DNA from: a virus
Length of the DNA stretch: 39,408 bases
IMG/VR virus record: IMGVR_UViG_3300035698_016456
Location: 1 to 39,408 of that record
Reading direction: 5' to 3' (one strand)
The position numbers were made by a program, and so were the translations under genes. Of the stretch, positions 1 through 7,277 are shown piece by piece (the first letter of the stretch is position 1; every line of letters starts with the position of its first letter). The notes under the pieces are model-generated. The model was not told the DNA's origin. It made no database searches and worked only from the letters and a program-made list of their open reading frames with translations.

Positions 1-69
1 TGTTTTATCTTTTTTTTCTGATCCTCCGACGTAGCCCCCAATGGGCACTTTTTTATATGATCTGGACAT
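1..69 (-). CDS. Partial small phage protein (N-terminus only)
   Basis: On the minus strand an ATG at 69-67 opens a frame that runs off the left edge of the window. The 23 visible residues begin MSRSYKKVPIGGYVGG and continue basic and polar. An ACGGAG ribosome site lies about 5 bases upstream of the ATG. The opening MSRSYKK resembles, from memory, the start of a family of short basic phage proteins of unknown function, but the visible part is too short to be sure. It lies downstream of the leftward gene block but behind a terminator, so it probably has its own promoter. Confidence 0.5.
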   Translation of the reverse strand, partial: MSRSYKKVPIGGYVGGSEKKDKT

Positions 70-90
70 ACTGACTCCGTTTTTTTGTTT

Positions 91-113
91 TTAATTATAT
101 GACAAATATACGG
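91..113 (-). promoter_or_regulatory. Candidate promoter for the leftward gene at 69
   Basis: Read on the minus strand, CCGTATATT is followed about 7 bases later by ATAATTAA. The same pair with nearly the same spacing occurs at 1656-1677 in front of the leftward gene starting at 1624. The second half contains TATAAT, a perfect bacterial -10 box. No clear -35 box is visible. Function is inferred from position and from the repetition. Confidence 0.35.
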
Positions 114-151
114 AATTATTAGTTAAGATCCTAATAGTATTTAAAATTAAA

Positions 152-185
152 AAAACTCCTATTAGAATTGACCAATAGGAGTTTT
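152..185. terminator. Bidirectional intrinsic terminator
   Basis: A perfect 12-bp stem (152-163 AAAACTCCTATT, 174-185 AATAGGAGTTTT) encloses a 10-base loop and is flanked by A-rich and T-rich tracts, so it can work on both strands. It closes the leftward block that ends at 302. The rest of 70-301 holds AT-rich sequence and no convincing gene. Confidence 0.8.
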
Positions 186-301
186 ATTTTATAATTATAT
201 AAAGCACCCCTATGGCCGATATGTATATACCCCACCCGGATTTCCCATTGTTGTCGTATTTGTTGTCGTTGTTTTCATACTGTATATAGGCATTTTATAA
301 T

Positions 302-598
302 TTATAAATTTATATTTTTTATAAAAACAGGGACATCATCCGGATTTTTAGCTTGTAAGTATATGTCAACGAATTGTTTATCAAATTTATACAATTTTTT
401 AAATCTATAAAATTTGTCGTCCACATCGAGGTGAATTTCACGGATCTTGCCGTCATCTTTAACACATTTCATATAAAGATATTTGGTGGTGTCGAGGCGA
501 CACACCTTATATTTATAAATATTTGTCGTTTTTAGATAAATTCCCTGAGTCGTTTCGACAAGTTTTACCGACTTAGCGTCCAAAATTAGTTTAGCCAT
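302..598 (-). CDS. Hypothetical phage protein, 98 aa
   Basis: This small basic protein is the last gene of the leftward block. It is rich in Lys, Tyr and Asp and seems to alternate short strands (for example IYLKTTNIYKYKVCRLDTT), which suggests a small beta-rich fold. There are no membrane segments or recognised motifs. The ATG is preceded by GGA at about 7 bases. It starts 12 bases after the stop of the 611-892 gene, so the two are probably co-transcribed, and the terminator at 152-185 follows. I do not recognise the family. Small genes in such blocks are often early host-takeover proteins, but nothing in the sequence shows that here. Confidence 0.6.
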   Translation of the reverse strand: MAKLILDAKSVKLVETTQGIYLKTTNIYKYKVCRLDTTKYLYMKCVKDDGKIREIHLDVDDKFYRFKKLYKFDKQFVDIYLQAKNPDDVPVFIKNINL

Positions 599-610
599 TA
601 AAATTCCAAT

Positions 611-892
611 TTATAAAAAATCTAATATTTCCTGTTCCGTTGGTTCACTCATGTAGAACCAGCCCGGAGCCCCTTTTTTACTTGTAAACTTAATTATATC
701 AGTTGGGAAATCACTAAGATTTCTCTTACTGTCAGGCATGAAAACATAATTTTTGGCATTATACATCCCGCAAATGAAATCTCGATCCAAAATGAATTCT
801 ATGTCATCACTCCAAAATAGTTCATTATGCCCCTTTTCTAAATTGAGGGGGGATAAGAAACTCGCATCCAAATTAATTTTAGTGTTTGACAT
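611..892 (-). CDS. Hypothetical phage protein, 93 aa
   Basis: This is a soluble acidic protein with aromatic-rich patches (HNELFWSDDIEFILDRDF and GAPGWFYMSEPTEQ). It has no signal peptide, membrane segment or known motif. An AAAAGG element precedes the ATG. It lies between two other small leftward genes with short gaps and probably shares their transcript. TATAATTAAGAAT, on the minus strand across the end of the upstream gene (about 916-928), could be an additional promoter. The family is not recognised. Confidence 0.6.
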   Translation of the reverse strand: MSNTKINLDASFLSPLNLEKGHNELFWSDDIEFILDRDFICGMYNAKNYVFMPDSKRNLSDFPTDIIKFTSKKGAPGWFYMSEPTEQEILDFL

Positions 893-918
893 TTTAACCT
901 TTTTATATTTTCAAATTC

Positions 919-1275
919 TTAATTATAACTACGAAAAACGATATTTCGCCACCTCTCATTTTTTGTAGGAGCCATCTTCAACATATATTTAGGACATACA
1001 AAGTTCTTTATGAGATCCACTTCATCAGTTTTTATATACCCCCATCTATTTTTAGATGAACGGATAATGAATAGACTTATTATAGTATCATGAATAATTT
1101 TATCATTTTCAATCTCCCAGACAGTCCACAATTGATTCCAAGTTCGCATTGAACTTCTTTTACAATGGAAATTATATTCTGTTTCCCCAATCTTTTGGGA
1201 ATAGGATTTTTTAATGTGGAACAATAAATCTTTTTTACTATCCCATCCATAAAACCATTTAGCACGTTGCATCAT
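919..1275 (-). CDS. Hypothetical phage protein, about 117 aa
   Basis: This is a basic, Trp-rich protein (WFYGWDSKKDLLFHIKKS, RTWNQLWTVWEIEN, ERWRNIVFRS). It has two consecutive ATG codons at 1275-1273 and 1272-1270. GGAA lies immediately upstream, which gives a sensible spacing only for the second ATG, so the true protein is probably 117 aa. There are no membrane segments and the family is not recognised. The pattern of Trp and basic residues could fit a nucleic-acid-binding protein, but this is a guess. It is the second gene of the leftward block. Confidence 0.6.
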   Translation of the reverse strand: MMQRAKWFYGWDSKKDLLFHIKKSYSQKIGETEYNFHCKRSSMRTWNQLWTVWEIENDKIIHDTIISLFIIRSSKNRWGYIKTDEVDLIKNFVCPKYMLKMAPTKNERWRNIVFRSYN

Positions 1276-1342
1276 ATTCCTTTTAAATATACCGTTTAGA
1301 TTGTATATGTTAAAATTTGTATGATGTTTCGTGATATTAAAA

Positions 1343-1624
1343 TTACATCAGTTCTTTGATAAATTGGAACAGGGGGTGGGATTCATCATACTGCATGAAA
1401 TCGTCGAGCATACCAGCCTCTAACAATACATCATCGATGAGGCCTTCTTCTGTATACTCTTCCGGAGTTAATGGCACTACGTGAGGCCCTGGACCATTGT
1501 GATGTAATTCTCTGGCCGCTTTCATTCTTTTTGTATCCAACTCCTGACATCTTTTGACAGTTTCGTAAGCCCAATCCTCTGGTAGCATAGTGGTGTTGTC
1601 GAGTGTTGTGATTTCTAATTTCAT
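1343..1624 (-). CDS. Hypothetical acidic phage protein, 93 aa
   Basis: This is the first gene of the leftward block. The protein is acidic, with a Pro-rich middle (HHNGPGPHVVPLTPEEYTEE) followed by a predicted helical acidic tail (LIDDVLLEAGMLDDFMQYDE). A strong ribosome site, CGGAG, lies 7 bases before the ATG. Small acidic phage proteins sometimes act as DNA mimics or inhibitors of host factors, but nothing specific supports that here. The region upstream of it is rich in repeats that look like promoters and operators. Confidence 0.6.
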   Translation of the reverse strand: MKLEITTLDNTTMLPEDWAYETVKRCQELDTKRMKAARELHHNGPGPHVVPLTPEEYTEEGLIDDVLLEAGMLDDFMQYDESHPLFQFIKELM

Positions 1625-1655
1625 TATATTCTCCGTGTCATGTGTTGTTATATTC

Positions 1656-1677
1656 TTAATTATGTCCTAATATACGG
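1656..1677 (-). promoter_or_regulatory. Candidate promoter of the leftward gene block
   Basis: On the minus strand CCGTATATT is followed after a few bases by ATAATTAAGAAT, matching the pair at 91-113. It lies 32 to 53 bases before the ATG at 1624, a suitable distance for a promoter with a short leader. Confidence 0.4.
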
Positions 1678-1693
1678 CTTATTTAGCACAATT

Positions 1694-1857
1694 CCAAACA
1701 TTTTTTCACCTCCAACAAAAAATAAATCAAACATTTTTTGGAAAGGGGGGTATAAGAATCAACGGATTCAAAAAGAAGCATGGTCTAAATATAAAAATTT
1801 TTATAATTCCAATTATTTTTATACAGTTTCCAAACAGATTTTCTAAACACATTTTCA
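1694..1857 (-). repeat. Cluster of TGTTTGG-type repeats in the divergent region
   Basis: The 295-base region between the divergent genes (1625-1919) holds no convincing gene. It contains at least four related sites that read A-rich then TGTTTGG or TGTTTGA/TGTTTAG on the minus strand: 1694-1707, 1727-1740, about 1830-1844 and about 1843-1857. The last two are about 13 bases apart in tandem. Such an array looks like operator sites, or upstream elements of leftward promoters. One member belongs to the 27-bp element shared with 25064-25090. Confidence 0.5.
1817..1843 (-). promoter_or_regulatory. 27-bp element shared with 25064-25090
   Basis: The reverse complement of these 27 bases is identical to 25064-25090 (core CTGTTTGGAAACTGTATAAA). 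Weaker similarity continues on both sides, over about 60 bases in all. In both places the element points toward the downstream gene, here the leftward block, there the membrane protein and sigma factor genes. That arrangement suggests a shared promoter or operator. Confidence 0.6.
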
Positions 1858-1867
1858 AAACAAATTT

Positions 1868-1885
1868 ATTTTATAATTATATAAA
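1868..1885 (+). promoter_or_regulatory. Candidate promoter of the exonuclease gene
   Basis: ATTTTATAATTATATAAA, containing TATAAT, ends 34 bases before the ATG at 1920. The same 18 bases occur at 186-203. The sequence is nearly palindromic and low in complexity, so direction and function are uncertain. Confidence 0.3.
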
Positions 1886-1919
1886 AGGAAATTATAAAAA
1901 CATAAAATAGAAAGAAGAA

Positions 1920-3056
1920 ATGAAGATGGACAAATTAACCTTGTTATTTGACGGAAACTTTATATTCCATCAAGCACTCCATGTTATTAAGGGATATGAG
2001 AAACGATCCACTAAATTCCTGAGTACCAAAAAAGATGTCAATATTTTCATGGAAAAATTGATTAATGATTTTATTGGTATAACTAATAAATTCAAAGGCT
2101 ACTCCCGAATAATTTTTTGTCATGACTCACGTAGTTGGAGAAAAACATTTTATCCGGAATATAAAGTACCAAGAAAACAAAAGCAGAAGGACGATACAGA
2201 TTGGAAAGTATTTTTCGGCCTCATTAAAGAGTTTGGTGAATTATTAAAATTAAATAATGTTATTGTATCTTCCATAGACGGATTTGAGGGTGACGATTTA
2301 CTTCATCTCTGGAGTAAGTATTTATTTAATAACGGTGAGGATAGTATTGTCATAACCGCGGACAGTGATTTAACACAGATTGTTGAATATGGCCATGGAA
2401 ATTTTGTGGGGGTATACAATAATAAATCAGCAGTACGAAAAATTATTATGGATGATGGATTTGGTGAGTGGTCACAGGAAACATTTGAAGACCCAGCCAC
2501 TGACAATTTATTGGATATGTCTAAGCTACTGAAAAAACTCTCACGGTCATTTAGTAGTATAGATATTATCAACAATGCGAGACAGGATTTAAATTACCAG
2601 GAAATCGATCCTAACAAGGTAAGATTAGAAAAGGTAATATGTGGTGACGACGGTGACAATATAAAAGATGTTTGGAAACGAAAAAAAGGATCGGCAATAA
2701 AAAAAGTTTATGTAGAGGTTCTTAAATTCGTGGAGACATACCAAAAAGGTAATATTAACGTTAAAGAATTTTTAGGAGATGAAAAACTTCTTCGTAGACT
2801 CAAGGCAATAATAGAACAGGTATCCAAAGTGGATTTGAATTATGATGCGTTCAAATTGGACCTATTAAGAAACATACGACTGGTTTATTTGGATAAAGAT
2901 TACCTACCGGATGGACTCTATGATAAATTTTTAAAGGTTACAGAAACTGAGTTGCCAACCTGTAAGGGATTGACAGCACAAAACATTTTTGAAAATAGTA
3001 AGTATAAGCAAAGTAAAACACCCGGAAAAATACAAATAGTTTCAGACGCATTTTAA
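1920..3056 (+). CDS. 5'-3' exonuclease / FEN-family RNase H (T4 Rnh-like)
   Basis: This is a metal-dependent 5' nuclease of the PIN/FEN superfamily, expected to remove RNA primers and 5' flaps during phage DNA replication. Visible metal-ligand motifs are D11 (LLFDGNF), D69 with the arch-type basic stretch HDSRSWRKTFYPEYK, E123/D125/D126 (GFEGDDLL) and D148/D150 (ITADSDLTQ). A later GDDGDN at 242-247 starts the helix-hairpin-helix DNA-binding part. At 378 aa it is somewhat longer than T4 RNase H (305 aa). An alternative ATG lies two codons downstream. It opens a rightward run, with the Lys-rich gene 8 bases after its stop. The family is clear; the exact role (primer removal or general exonuclease) is inferred. 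Confidence 0.88.
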   Translation: MKMDKLTLLFDGNFIFHQALHVIKGYEKRSTKFLSTKKDVNIFMEKLINDFIGITNKFKGYSRIIFCHDSRSWRKTFYPEYKVPRKQKQKDDTDWKVFFGLIKEFGELLKLNNVIVSSIDGFEGDDLLHLWSKYLFNNGEDSIVITADSDLTQIVEYGHGNFVGVYNNKSAVRKIIMDDGFGEWSQETFEDPATDNLLDMSKLLKKLSRSFSSIDIINNARQDLNYQEIDPNKVRLEKVICGDDGDNIKDVWKRKKGSAIKKVYVEVLKFVETYQKGNINVKEFLGDEKLLRRLKAIIEQVSKVDLNYDAFKLDLLRNIRLVYLDKDYLPDGLYDKFLKVTETELPTCKGLTAQNIFENSKYKQSKTPGKIQIVSDAF

Positions 3057-3064
3057 GGAAAACA

Positions 3065-3529
3065 ATGGCAAAGAAAGTACCAGCAAAGAAGAAAGCAGCA
3101 GCAAAGAAAAAGAACCCAAATGACCTTTTCACGTTCATAAATAGCTTTTGGGATGAAAAGAAGTTTAACGCGTATACAGACTACCATCTCGGTAAATTCT
3201 ATTTCATGATAAATAAATTTATGTCAATTACATGGCCCCTCAATGCCGCGTTCATGGGGCAAAGTGGAATATATCCGGCAAATGCCGTCCGGTACTGGAG
3301 AAAAATGCTAACACTTCAATATCACAGCCCACCAAAATGGCTATATAACACTGGGGTGAAAGTAATTAACAAACCGTCATACGTCCCAACTGCGGAGACA
3401 ATCACAACCTTTTGTGAATGGAACGAATGTGAACCTAAAGATATCGAAGAGATGAGAAAATTATTTTCGGATGAGTTGGATGAGGAACTGAAAGCGATTG
3501 AAACCAGGGGCAAGGTTACCAAGAGGTAG
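3065..3529 (+). CDS. Hypothetical protein with Lys/Ala-rich N-terminus, 154 aa
   Basis: The N-terminus (MAKKVPAKKKAAAKKK) is a histone-like basic tail that probably contacts DNA or RNA. It is followed by a compact, aromatic-rich domain (FYFMINKFMSITWPLNAAFM, YPANAVRYWRKMLTLQYH) and an acidic helical C-terminus. It starts 8 bases after the exonuclease stop, so the two are probably coupled. The position beside a replication nuclease suggests a replication or late-transcription accessory factor, as in the T4 rnh-33-59 region. I could not match it to gp33 or gp59, so the function is left open. A similar basic tail occurs on the gene at 5570. Confidence 0.75.
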   Translation: MAKKVPAKKKAAAKKKNPNDLFTFINSFWDEKKFNAYTDYHLGKFYFMINKFMSITWPLNAAFMGQSGIYPANAVRYWRKMLTLQYHSPPKWLYNTGVKVINKPSYVPTAETITTFCEWNECEPKDIEEMRKLFSDELDEELKAIETRGKVTKR

Positions 3530-3538
3530 ACAACTTCT

Positions 3539-3552
3539 ATATATACATTATA
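3539..3552 (+). promoter_or_regulatory. Candidate late promoter, ATATATACATTATA
   Basis: This is a copy of the recurring AT-rich motif, with two differences from ATATATAAGTTATA, ending 18 bases before the ATG at 3571. No Shine-Dalgarno site is visible in the short leader. Confidence 0.45.
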
Positions 3553-3570
3553 AAAATAATAATATAGTGA

Positions 3571-5541
3571 ATGACAACATCATTATCACAAATAATTCAA
3601 AACGCAGGAGACTTCATAATATTTGGAGCCTCCTCTTCGTATTTGAATGTGGCCGAAATAACGGCCATAACCGAAGATATTACACAAACCCCCGGAACCC
3701 TATTAAAATATTATAGATGGAGTTATAACAATAATTCATATAGTCAGTGGGTAGAGTTATCTGTTGACAGTTTGAATGAAGAAATTTTATATTTGGAAAA
3801 TGATGAATTTTGGATTCAGTTCAAATATGAATTGGTGGATGAGGGGGATGTTACAATAAACTCAGTCTCATTGGAGGTTACCTTACAGGAATCTGCAGTG
3901 TTAGACAAGCCCGTACCAACGTTTTATTCCAAGGAAAAAGGAAATAAACATTGGCCTGTCCGCATGAAATCATTCACGTGGAACCCCTATCGCCAAAATG
4001 AAAGTATAAAATTACAAAAGGATTTATCATTTACCATGAACCAGATATACGGTCATGAGGTAACATATTTCAGGGCTGTACCAAAAGCTGATAGTCGTGA
4101 CGTGGTATTCTTGGAGTGGACACTGTTTGATGTATCCCCTGCAAAATGTCTAAAAGTTGTAGTACCGGAGAACACATTCCCCGAAATGAAATTAAATCAT
4201 AATGCATTTGGAGTGGATTTCGAATTACCATTTGAAGTTCATATTGACAAGAGATATTTTGAAAGTATTTTTGGTCATAACACCCACCCCCAAAAAAGAG
4301 ACATAATTCACTTTCCCTTAACGAATAGAATGTATGAAGTTAGCTCCTCCGCGGTTGTCGGGGAATTTATGCATGAATTTTTATATTGGAATGTCTCATT
4401 AGTCAAGTACCAGCCTAAGCACAACAGAATTATGACAGATGAAATAAGAGACAGTATTGAAAACTATACCACAGGAATTGATGATATGTTTGGAGATGAA
4501 CTCCAAACAATTATGGAAGACATAACGAATCCAAAACAATTGAAGGATGCAACATTGACATTTGACCCGGTTCGCTTATATGTTGAAAGTGCGGAAATGA
4601 GCATACAAGAAACATTATTAAATTATCATACAACCGTGGCACAATATTATTACGATTTTTATAAATTATATTTGGACAGTCAACGAGAGTACGCAAGGGC
4701 AGTTCAGTACAAAGAAAAAAACACATTTGGGGTTGACAAGGATCTTTCATATACCTGTTGGTTCCGGAATGTTCAACATAAATCAACATCGAAAGATATT
4801 CTTAGTGTGGAACTATTGGAAAACGAACTAACAATTAATTACAGTACGGCCATTCTACCATATTTGAAAGTTGGTAAATTTATAGGCATAGGTGACACCA
4901 ACTCACCAAACTTTGGAGTATTTGGAGAAGTTATATCCTTTGATAATGATCCATCGAAATTACAGGTGGTTATAAATGTTGACGATTATATCATTCAAGC
5001 GGCGGACGCCATATTCCCGACATGGAAAACCTCGACGAATTTATTATCAAAGGAGGTTGAGCGCAGGAACTTCTTATGGGGATTTGATGAAGACCTCAGT
5101 CGGGGACTTGCAATTGACACATTCGACATGAGATATATTAGGATCAAATTGAACAGTGATATAATTTGGTTCCCATTCACGACGCCGTTGGAATATGAAC
5201 GTTGGTACGGATTCGCGGTAAACATTTTAAATACATTTGGGCAAGTATCGTTCCATATATGGGAGCGCCAGGAATCAACAGAAAAGACAACAGGTTTAAG
5301 AAGTGTATTAAAACGAGTAATAAATAACTTACCAAATATTGATCGTAGCGTGGATGTGAATTACGAAATTCTGGCATCCCCATTACATTTAACAAATATC
5401 CGGCTCATGGATGTGAGTCTGGAAGAGGACGAGCAGTCGTCATTCCTGAACAAAAATATTGTAAAAAATTCTTCACATGCTATCATTATTGATAACGCTA
5501 TACCAAGAATTCAGTTGCCATATGCGGGTCAGGTAAAATAA
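3571..5541 (+). CDS. Large virion structural protein, possibly neck/baseplate associated
   Basis: This 656-aa beta-rich protein has no membrane segment. A segment near residues 230-275 (PQKRDIIHFPLTNRMYEVSS, then a Tyr-rich strand) resembles in style the gp13/gp14 neck family, where a 'P..GD.I..P....YEV' pattern occurs. The C-terminal third (from about residue 385) has alternating strands with Trp and Tyr that could form a jelly-roll or laminin-G-like domain. It stands directly before the terminase genes, where T4 carries its neck genes 13-15. It is preceded by a candidate late promoter and has no ribosome site. A virion role is likely; the neck assignment is tentative. Confidence 0.6.
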   Translation: MTTSLSQIIQNAGDFIIFGASSSYLNVAEITAITEDITQTPGTLLKYYRWSYNNNSYSQWVELSVDSLNEEILYLENDEFWIQFKYELVDEGDVTINSVSLEVTLQESAVLDKPVPTFYSKEKGNKHWPVRMKSFTWNPYRQNESIKLQKDLSFTMNQIYGHEVTYFRAVPKADSRDVVFLEWTLFDVSPAKCLKVVVPENTFPEMKLNHNAFGVDFELPFEVHIDKRYFESIFGHNTHPQKRDIIHFPLTNRMYEVSSSAVVGEFMHEFLYWNVSLVKYQPKHNRIMTDEIRDSIENYTTGIDDMFGDELQTIMEDITNPKQLKDATLTFDPVRLYVESAEMSIQETLLNYHTTVAQYYYDFYKLYLDSQREYARAVQYKEKNTFGVDKDLSYTCWFRNVQHKSTSKDILSVELLENELTINYSTAILPYLKVGKFIGIGDTNSPNFGVFGEVISFDNDPSKLQVVINVDDYIIQAADAIFPTWKTSTNLLSKEVERRNFLWGFDEDLSRGLAIDTFDMRYIRIKLNSDIIWFPFTTPLEYERWYGFAVNILNTFGQVSFHIWERQESTEKTTGLRSVLKRVINNLPNIDRSVDVNYEILASPLHLTNIRLMDVSLEEDEQSSFLNKNIVKNSSHAIIIDNAIPRIQLPYAGQVK

Positions 5542-5569
5542 GATTTCATTTTATTTTTAGGAGTATATC

Positions 5570-6325
5570 ATGGCAAAGGCCAAAAAACCAGTTAAAAAGA
5601 AGACTACCGTCAAGAAAGATATTGACGACAGTTATCAATTTGCATTAGACGCACTTAAAGGTGTTGGTGACGATATCCGTATGGGCGATGAGGAATTGGC
5701 GGATCCGTCTATGAAAACCAGTCCAGCATGTAACTTCATGGAACTGAAAACCAAATGTGAATCCAAAACGAATGATTTTATTGATTATTTAGTTGAATTT
5801 TATTTAAGTAAAGACGTTCTAAAACTACCACACACACAATCCAAAATTGATGACGACAAAAATACATTGTCAAAACTATTATTCCAAATTGAAACGTCCG
5901 AACATGCTATAATGAGGTGTCTGGAGCGGATAGAAGTGTCACCTGAGGCGAGATTATTTGAAGTGTTGTCACAGTGCCAGCGAGCCCAAATGGATATAAT
6001 CAAACATTATGAGGCCGATAAAAAACTCATCGAAGATAATTATAAAATGATAAAAGAGACGTATGCAATTCAAAGATTAGAACTACCGGAACATACAGGT
6101 GAAATCAAACCCGTGAAAAAGAAGCGGGATATGAAAAGTATATTAAGGGACGTTCATAAATCCGTAGGTACGCTCGATGTCAAGGACCATAAAACGGGTG
6201 GTGGTGAGGATATTACAACCGATGTTGAAATTACCAATACAAAAAAACCTACAAAGAAACCAAAAAGAAAATCACAGAAAAAGGATCCTCCTCCATCCTG
6301 GCCGAAGGGAGTTAGACCAAAATAA
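5570..6325 (+). CDS. Probable small terminase subunit
   Basis: This 251-aa protein has a basic N-terminal tail (MAKAKKPVKKKTTVKKD), a central helical segment (about residues 60-180) that looks like a coiled coil or oligomerisation domain, and a very basic C-terminus (KKPTKKPKRKSQKK). It lies directly before the large terminase, and the stop and next start overlap as TAATG, which implies coupled translation. A TAGGAG ribosome site precedes the ATG. Position and domain plan match T4 gp16 (164 aa), which assembles as a ring and regulates packaging initiation. Sequence similarity alone did not identify it, so the assignment rests mainly on context. Confidence 0.55.
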   Translation: MAKAKKPVKKKTTVKKDIDDSYQFALDALKGVGDDIRMGDEELADPSMKTSPACNFMELKTKCESKTNDFIDYLVEFYLSKDVLKLPHTQSKIDDDKNTLSKLLFQIETSEHAIMRCLERIEVSPEARLFEVLSQCQRAQMDIIKHYEADKKLIEDNYKMIKETYAIQRLELPEHTGEIKPVKKKRDMKSILRDVHKSVGTLDVKDHKTGGGEDITTDVEITNTKKPTKKPKRKSQKKDPPPSWPKGVRPK

Positions 6326-6840
6326 TGGCAGTTTCAAGTAAACTCAAAGCAGAGAATATAATATGGTCAACTGAGAAGGTCAACCAGTATTTGAAAGCGA
6401 AGATGGGTAATGCCGAACAGACCTTACCAAGTCCATTTTTTGATGGGGATAAGGATGTTTTTCTTCGTAAGGGAAATCTGGAATTCGATCAGACGGATGA
6501 TGAATATGATGAGATGTGTAAATGTGCAACGGACATTGTATATTTTGCGGAGACGTATTGTCAAACCATGACCGATAACGGAATTATGATTGTAGAGTTA
6601 TATCCATACCAAAAAAGAATATTAAGGGACCTGAAGGAAAACCGTTACAATATTTGGCTTGCTGCGCGGCAGAGTGGAAAGTGTTATATTTACAATACTA
6701 AGGTTATTATATCAAATAACGGCAAAAGGGAAACCATACCATTCTTTGAATTGTATTATTCTATTGTAAAAAAACACAGGAAACTGACATTTTTTGAAAA
6801 AATAAAGATAAATTTGTATAAAATATATAATAAATTATAA
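6325..6840 (+). CDS. Large terminase, N-terminal part fused to N-intein
   Basis: Residues 1-119 are the N-terminal extein of the packaging ATPase-nuclease: a lead-in region, an adenine-binding type motif (ELYPYQKRIL, residues 91-100) and the first half of the P-loop, LAARQSGK, ending at Lys119. Residues 120-171 are the N-fragment of an intein, starting with Cys120. The frame stops at TAA (6838-6840), and the A begins the ATG of the next gene in another frame. Neither gene alone encodes a functional ATPase. Trans-splicing with the product of 6840-8717 would rebuild the P-loop ARQSGKTTT. The final protein would be about 598 aa, close to T4 gp17 (610 aa). Confidence 0.92.
   Translation: MAVSSKLKAENIIWSTEKVNQYLKAKMGNAEQTLPSPFFDGDKDVFLRKGNLEFDQTDDEYDEMCKCATDIVYFAETYCQTMTDNGIMIVELYPYQKRILRDLKENRYNIWLAARQSGKCYIYNTKVIISNNGKRETIPFFELYYSIVKKHRKLTFFEKIKINLYKIYNKL
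6682..6837 (+). other. N-fragment of split intein (52 aa)
   Basis: It starts with the splicing nucleophile Cys (TGT at 6682-6684) and the block A region CYIYNTKVIISNNGK. A basic tail follows (KKHRKLTFFEKIKINLYK). It ends before block B, so the break lies between blocks A and B. Most natural split inteins instead break near the endonuclease insertion point between blocks B and F. The AceL-TerL group of phage terminase inteins has a similarly short N-fragment (25 aa, from memory). Confidence 0.9.
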
Positions 6841-7277
6841 TGTTTAGATCTGTTTTAAAAAATATAATATTATGGATTATCCAAGCGATAGAGACCCATG
6901 AATATACATCACTATCTTTGGATCAAAACGACATTGATAAAAAGATTATGGAGTCATTTAATGCAACTGACATTAAAATTCTCACAGATAATGGATATGA
7001 ATCCATTACAGAGGTTCATAAGACTCAACCATACGACATTTGGGAAATAGAAACCCCCACGAAAAAATTAGAATGTGCCGATAAACATATTATATTTGAT
7101 GAATATATGAATGAAATATTTGTCAAGGATCTGTCAATTGGGGATGTTATTACCACAGAGGATGGAGTAGAACCTGTCATATCAATAACAAGGAAATCAC
7201 AAGCAGTTTCAATGTTCGATATATCCATAGATTCCCCAAATCATAGATACTATACAAATGGTATTTTATCCCATAAT
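6840..7277 (+). other. C-fragment of split intein (146 aa)
   Basis: It opens MFRSVLKN, an opening that, from memory, resembles the MFR start of the AceL-TerL C-intein. About 30 extra residues follow, with a hydrophobic and then an acidic stretch, before the conserved IKILTDNGYESITEV. Block B is LECADKH, with His83 kept but Ala in place of the usual Thr. Block F is MFDISIDSPNHRYYTNG, and the end is HN (His145, Asn146; 7272-7277). The next residue is Thr147, an allowed +1 nucleophile. No homing endonuclease domain is present. Confidence 0.9.

Noticed and set aside
210-293. 27-codon leftward frame (MPIYSMKTTTTN...)
   Set aside because: No ribosome site, low complexity and very short. It lies between a gene end and a terminator.
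1640-1846. 68-codon rightward frame in the divergent region
   Set aside because: No ribosome site. It runs over the repeat cluster and the 27-bp element and has a low-complexity, unlikely protein sequence.
6780-6860. Sequencing or assembly frameshift as the cause of the split terminase
   Set aside because: The break has a clean TAATG coupling. Both intein fragments keep their catalytic residues, and the break site matches the known atypical terminase split inteins. Read data would still be the decisive check.
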